A stretch of 64,000 nt of DNA. Source: Armillaria gallica. Lineage: Eukaryota > Basidiomycota > Agaricomycetes > Agaricales > Physalacriaceae. The position numbers were made by a program, and so were the translations under genes. The stretch covers positions 2,294,001 through 2,358,000 of the forward strand of contig JBANDB010000004.1 of assembly GCA_037576215.1 (NCBI GenBank). The letters are read 5' to 3'. The notes under the pieces were generated by a model, which saw only the letters and a program-made list of their open reading frames with translations, was not told the DNA's origin and ran no database searches. Below, in pieces: positions 59,247-64,000 of this stretch (its first letter is position 1; every line of letters begins with the position of its first letter).

Positions 59247-60599
59247 TAGAAATACTGATTTGTAGCTTTTAATTATTTAATATGCTTTTATTAGCATAGT
59301 ACCAGTTAGTTATGTTTTAATTCTGTTCAAGGAGTTGGCAGACCACTGTTTCAGCATATTGAATTAGTCAGTTGTAGAAATCCCACCATACCTATACTGT
59401 CAGCAATTTTGAAATCAATTTTTATAGTCATGTATAATGTTGCCAAAGTTTGGTTAGAAACCTTGGTCCAGATGCTGAACACTAGAACTGAATGTGAGGT
59501 TCAGTTTATATTCATGCTTAATTCAACTGATTTATACTCCACCCAGTTCTAGGTTCAAAGACTAGCATTTGAGGGCCATCACATTCGAGTGGCATTATCT
59601 GAGTCCTATACTCTTTGCATTTTCCCAGTGAGAGCCTTCCTTCTTTACTTGCAGCTGCATCATTGATGCCTCCAAACCTCCCAGAATTATAACTGACCTG
59701 ATCCTGATAGAAACAGCCAATGATGCATACATAAAAATGTTCACCTTTATCTGACCTCCACAAACTGTCGCCGGATAGGGTATGTGACCTTCTCTACTTT
59801 CATGTCATACTAGTGGTGGTCTACCAGTGTTTTAGGTGCATTTCATGATTTTCAGTTTATGAAGGCACCCACAGTTATCAGAGTCTATCAAGTTGCTCAA
59901 AGATAACCTGCCAATTGTAGGGATGCCCACTGTTCCCATATATATGGTGGATACAGGTACCATATATATGGGACCATACCCATACTGTTAGGCCTTCAGA
60001 CTCCTGGTTTATGGTACAGTTTACAGTATGACTATAACCTATAAAACCTGTAGCATAATATGGCTTTACGGTCATAAATACGGCATCTCTTTTAGGCAAC
60101 ACTAGACATGGCTGTGTGCCACATATTCATTTTTCTAAGTTTCATATTCAGCTGTATAGACATGGTTCCTTCCTTCTCCAAATGACTTCTACAGAGCCTG
60201 GTTCTTGCTATGTACACTGATTAAATACAATTTGTGCTTTGTTCACAATCCAATGCTGTCTATAATCTGCTCAGTTTTCTCATACATTCACATTAACAGA
60301 TGCACTCTGTCAACTATTGCTTTCTTCTCACACTTGGACTTCATACATCTGAGCCTCTGCCTACCCAAGTTCCTCCTGTTAAGGTCTAGATGCTGCCATG
60401 ACATTTTATGTTCTCAAGGCCTGACTGTGCAAACTGAAGCAGACATCGTTCTGCTTCAGTTCATCTCAAACATGGACATCTCTGAGTATAGCTATACCCT
60501 TTCCAGCCTCTGTTGGACCAGATATACTGTCTTAGTACCATGTGTATTCATCTGTGAGGTATTTAGAGGTTCATGAAGCTTTTGACGTCGTCTTGAAAA
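59247..60599. other. No recognisable gene
   Basis: AT-rich region 3' of the HET gene with small ORFs (largest 123 codons, 60205-60576 plus) lacking motifs. It contains the hairpin at 59935-59972. Confidence 0.4.
59935..59972. repeat. Perfect 14-bp hairpin
   Basis: CCCATATATATGGT, 10-base spacer, ACCATATATATGGG. About 690 bp beyond the HET stop; purpose unknown. Confidence 0.7.
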
Positions 60600-60729
60600 G
60601 GTGTTTAGTGAGTAGCAACCCTTTTCATGAGCTTTGACACATGCTCCATTATGTGTTATGATATTCACAGATATTCACATTACAAGTCTATATTACACAT
60701 TATGTGAATATCTAGTTGTAATAGTACAG
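60600..60729. mobile_element. Truncated CTGTACTATTA-family MITE end
   Basis: The right end, read as complement, starts CTGTACTATTACAACTA and continues like the right end of 36982-37473 (TATTCACATAA). TA follows at 60730-60731. No matching left end was found upstream. Confidence 0.5.
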
Positions 60730-60767
60730 TACCTCTGAGTCTGACTGATTCCTGCTCAATACTAATA

Positions 60768-62094
60768 CTGTACTATTTTGTGTGGAACATTGATGAGCCT
60801 GTGGCTGTGCAAGCTGGCACAATGTCCAGTTAGCCTGAGTTTTGCTGAGTAAAGTTTACTAAGAGAAAGAAAGTACTAAAAGATACAGAATGGTGTTTAA
60901 GTAGCTAGATTTCATAGATTACTGTACTCGTTTGCCTTCTAAGCAAACATAGATTGTTGTTCCTAACTTGCTAGGCAAATGTGCCTGATCACATGGTGCA
61001 TGTGTTATCCAACATTTTGACCTTACATTCATGGCTTGTGACATGTTATGCAACATCTTCAGCTGAGCAGATGTTCATGGATGGCTGTGACAGGGTATGT
61101 TCATCTTGTTAGGGATGTGCCAAATAGACAAAGATAACTTGCACGAGCGGAGGTCCACGGAGTGCGTGGGCTTTGGCGAAGCTATTAGCAACATCACCCT
61201 TGAGCCGAAGCCCTAAGATTGGATTGCGGAGAGCGAAGGTTTGGATAGAGAGTAAAGGTAGTCCAACGGAGCGGAGGCCGCAGACTTGGAGAGCAATAGA
61301 TTAGACTTGGAGTCAGAGAGAGATTTGGCTAAACCAAGTTGATATTTGAACTGAGTATCTACAAGTATTTCTACCGTATATATATGAGTAGGTAAATCCA
61401 AGTCGGAGTCCAATGGACTCCGGCGGTGGTCTGTTCGCTACCGAATTCAGGTTCTAGAGTTAATATGTGAAATAGTAAAATGAAATGATAAATGAAATAT
61501 CAAATGGAACAGTAATGGTCAGCGGTCGGAGGCCGTGGAGTCCGATAGTGAGGAATGCTAGAGTTACAATTGAAGTTGGAATGGGTGTGAAGCGGAGGCT
61601 GGCGCCATGCACGTAACACATCTTCATATTGTATGATCTTCATCACTGTTGTGGTGTTGTAGTTATCTTTTGTGACTGAATATCTAGACTGTATGTTCAA
61701 TCCTTCGTAAATGCATTTTTTTTACCACCCAGTGGTGACATCATGGATTGCTAGATAGACAATTTGCCAGAAGGGCTGAACATTGGCAAGAGAACAGGTC
61801 AATTAAGTTTCTAAGGTCGGTACTATTTCTGCACTCCCACTTGATACCAACAATTTTTCATAGTCCTATTGAGGCCACATCATAAATCTAAATCACTGGT
61901 ATGATGGAAACATCTGGGAACACATATAGACACTCAGACATGTATATTTTGTGATTTCTTGCTTAAAAATAGCATTATTTTAGAATTTTCTTTCGGCTCT
62001 TCACTGTAAGCTGTGACATGCTATGAGATATGCATATCTTTGTTTCACAGGTTTCTGTGACATGTTATGTGAACTTAAGGTCAAAATAGTACAG
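60768..62094. mobile_element. TA-flanked element, CTGTACTATTTTG TIR (1.33 kb)
   Basis: 13-bp perfect TIR CTGTACTATTTTG / CAAAATAGTACAG bordered by TA (60766-60767 and 62095-62096). No transposase recognised. The interior contains a GGAG/CCGGAG-rich stretch (61140-61600), possibly a second nested insertion, with a perfect palindrome CGGAGTCC-AAT-GGACTCCG at 61404-61422. Confidence 0.6.
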
Positions 62095-62096
62095 TA

Positions 62097-62640
62097 AACT
62101 GGATTTGCAGCATGCAGCACACAGGACTTAAACTCAGTCCTGTTAACAGTTGGAGGAGCTTTCTATGGCATTATGGCTTAAACAAAGACATCATAGTGAG
62201 TATGGCTAGTTTGCAGTTATAGTTACCATATCAATTATTAAGAGGGTTCCAGACCATTGTTCTGGAATACTGGGTCAGTTGGTCAGTCATCTTTGAGGCA
62301 AGGGGGTACTGGAATGTTGGCCTGGAACACTGGGCAGAGAGGGACAGTCAAGTGCCAGTCATGAAATTTTTTATATGACCCCCTAGATTTTCATTGATTT
62401 CTTGACTGTTATAGCTGTTTCTGAGGGTTAGAACCTCTTGCTTGTTGTACTTCACACATATCTTTCCTCATTTCATGTTAAATAATGCTAATATGCAATA
62501 CATTTCTATATTGGAAACACTATCACGCAAGGCGGCAGTAGCTGAATTAGAAATTTTTTGGTTGTCTTCAAAATGAACTATCCCAAGATATGAAGTGGCT
62601 GAAACCACAGTATATATACTGATAGATGATATAGGCATAC
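62097..62640. other. No recognisable gene
   Basis: AT-rich spacer upstream of the last gene; nothing supported. Confidence 0.4.
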
Positions 62641-64000
62641 ACACATGATATTCCTGGCCTTAATTCACCCATCGAGCTGATCAACGAGCATAACATTTGA
62701 TGCCTGCAATGTCAATGTCCCTTTGGCATGGGCCCTGCCACTCTGGCTGGTACACTCAAGAATTTACGTGACAACCATGTCAGCACAAAGGCATGCAGAG
62801 ATAACATGCATATATCTGGTCGAGATAGAAATCCTACAAAACAGAAGAGAATATTAGTGTTTTTCGGTAAAGGGAAGTCAGGGGCCATACCAACGACAAC
62901 ATCTGCACCTACTGTTGTACCATCTAACAGCAGTTCATCATCTCAATCGCTGCCAATTCCATTGTCCACGCATACAAATGATTATCAACTCCCATATTCT
63001 CACTCTACTTTACCTTTGACAGAGCAGTTGGAACGTGCTCCTATCTCTGAGACCAACAATGCTATCAATGTACAGTACAAGATGTAATAATACAAGAGGT
63101 GATAATGCATATGATGAGGTGACTCCCAACCTCGTTCGCAGGGATTTATGCACAAGATGTGATATTTCATAATGCATACTGTTGCCGGAAAAGTTTGGCA
63201 GGGGTATGCATTATCACATCTAAAAGATACTGGATTTGGAGTATATTGATGTGCATACAGCCCCTAAAATGCCATATGCATTGGTGCAAAACTCATTAAA
63301 ATTGATCCTGTTGGGACTAAAACACAAATTCGTATGAAATACGCAGAAAACACAAGAAAATACCTGAAATGGGTGCAGCAAGGTGTGGCGCACCACATTG
63401 TCACAGGAATGTCACATTGTGTGACAACATGTTTGTGCATATGATGTGATAATGCATAAGCTGAGGTGGCTCCCAACCGTATGCATTATCACATCTTGTA
63501 CTGTACTAGAATCATCAATTGCGTTTCTTCCCAGTGACTTCCCAGTTACAGAAACCAGTGATATTCTTGTGGCCTTTTCCAGAGATCCTACAATCCATGA
63601 TGATCCTAGTATTGCATTGACAGATCTGTGGGAGGAGATTTTAAACCAGAAGATGCATGTATTTCTTGGGAAATCAGACCTTGAGCTTGTTCTCCTTGTT
63701 TGCATGGGTGAAAAGGGTATCAGCGGGTTCTGTTGGTTCATCTGTTACTTTGTTGAACAGTTTGGTGTCAATCCTATGTTGTTTGATTTCCAGGTTTGAG
63801 GCTTCGCCACAGCTATTCAGTCCATGTGAGCTTCTCAATTCATCGAAAGAGCACTGATCACTCACTGCCAAGACACAGCATCAATAAACGAAACACTTCG
63901 AGTCCTGTGGGTACCAGCAAGTCCAATGAGCATGCCTCGCAGCATCTGTGGCCAAAAGATGATGCTTCTGGATCCTTGGGTTCAAGCTATGAACAAGATC
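62641..64000 (+). pseudogene. Unrecognised gene with MITE insertion, runs off the window
   Basis: The block CLQCQCPFGMGPATLAGTL (about 62700), with a C-x2-C pair, continues to NNAINV at 63071, where a MITE interrupts the frame. Deleting the MITE and one TA joins GTA-CTA and the frame continues LESSIAFLPSDF...FVEQFGVNPMLF to about 63790. A TTTCCAG acceptor-like site and another open frame to the window end (ending GSSYEQD) suggest more exons to the right. Ser/Pro-rich middle. Not recognised; it could itself be transposon-derived. Confidence 0.5.
63073..63503. mobile_element. TA-flanked MITE in an ORF (431 bp)
   Basis: TIR CAGTACAAGATGT(A/G)ATAAT at 63073 and its complement at the right end (63503), flanked by TA (63071-63072, 63504-63505). 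Internal tandem variants of the TIR (TACAAGAGGTGATAATGCAT at 63091; GATGTGATAATGCATAAGC near 63445) give a layered structure. Tc1/mariner-like by its ends and TSD. Non-coding. Confidence 0.8.

Noticed and set aside
1..64000. tRNA or rRNA genes, CRISPR arrays, LTR retrotransposons
   Set aside because: No convincing tRNA B-box with cloverleaf, no rRNA stretch, no regularly spaced repeat array, and no long direct LTR pair with reverse transcriptase or integrase motifs was seen by eye.

Overview
The window looks like accessory, transposon-rich DNA of a filamentous basidiomycete, most likely an Agaricomycete mushroom. The evidence is short (about 50-60 bp) GT-AG introns, a KDZ transposase with a CxC2-type cysteine cluster, a fungal-type hAT transposase, HET-domain genes, and two hypothetical-protein types (an RNase H1/viroplasmin-like domain protein and a G(R/P)KPWA-type protein) that I associate with Agaricomycetes. 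There are no bacterial operons, no recognisable tRNA or rRNA, and no CRISPR array.

Layout. 1.1-5.5 kb: two tandem copies (A1, A2) of an unrecognised gene family whose last large exon encodes three Cys/His fingers (C2H2, C2H2, C2HC). A third copy (A3) lies at 33.0-35.8 kb, and three diverged copies (B1, B2, B3) lie at 47.6-48.8, 51.4-52.1 and 54.2-54.9 kb. Four of the six loci carry two copies of a short dyad built on AATGTGC...GCACATT. 5.5-9.1 kb: nothing recognised. 9.1-16.4 kb: a decayed KDZ transposase gene on the minus strand whose ~50 bp intron was entered by a 2.46 kb element. 16.6-19.5 kb: an unrecognised multi-exon gene and ORF fragments. 19.96-22.96 kb: a divergent pair, a 202-aa protein with an RNase H1 N-terminal (viroplasmin-like) domain and a five-exon G(R/P)KPWA-type gene with two in-frame TGAs. 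24.4-30.4 kb: a complete 4.28 kb hAT element with terminal inverted repeats (TIRs), a near-perfect 8-bp target site duplication (TSD) and an apparently open transposase, flanked by MITEs.

30.4-33 kb and 49.8-50.7 kb are degraded, mutually similar repeats. 36.9-37.9 kb holds two MITEs. 38.7-43.7 kb is a HET-domain pseudogene split by about 3.3 kb of inserted DNA, inside which a 646-bp hAT-type MITE with a perfect 8-bp TSD is nested. 57.4-59.25 kb is the intact HET paralogue, with a TATA box inside a palindrome. 59.3-64.0 kb is repeat-rich intergenic DNA plus the 5' part of a gene whose ORF is broken by a Tc1/mariner-like MITE.

What the parts say together: this is a duplication and transposition hotspot. 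HET proteins belong to a family of non-self-recognition factors. The finger family is multi-copy and shares upstream dyads, so it is the best candidate for an undescribed system; its function is unknown. Many ORF starts and 5' exon structures are unresolved, and no database search was possible.
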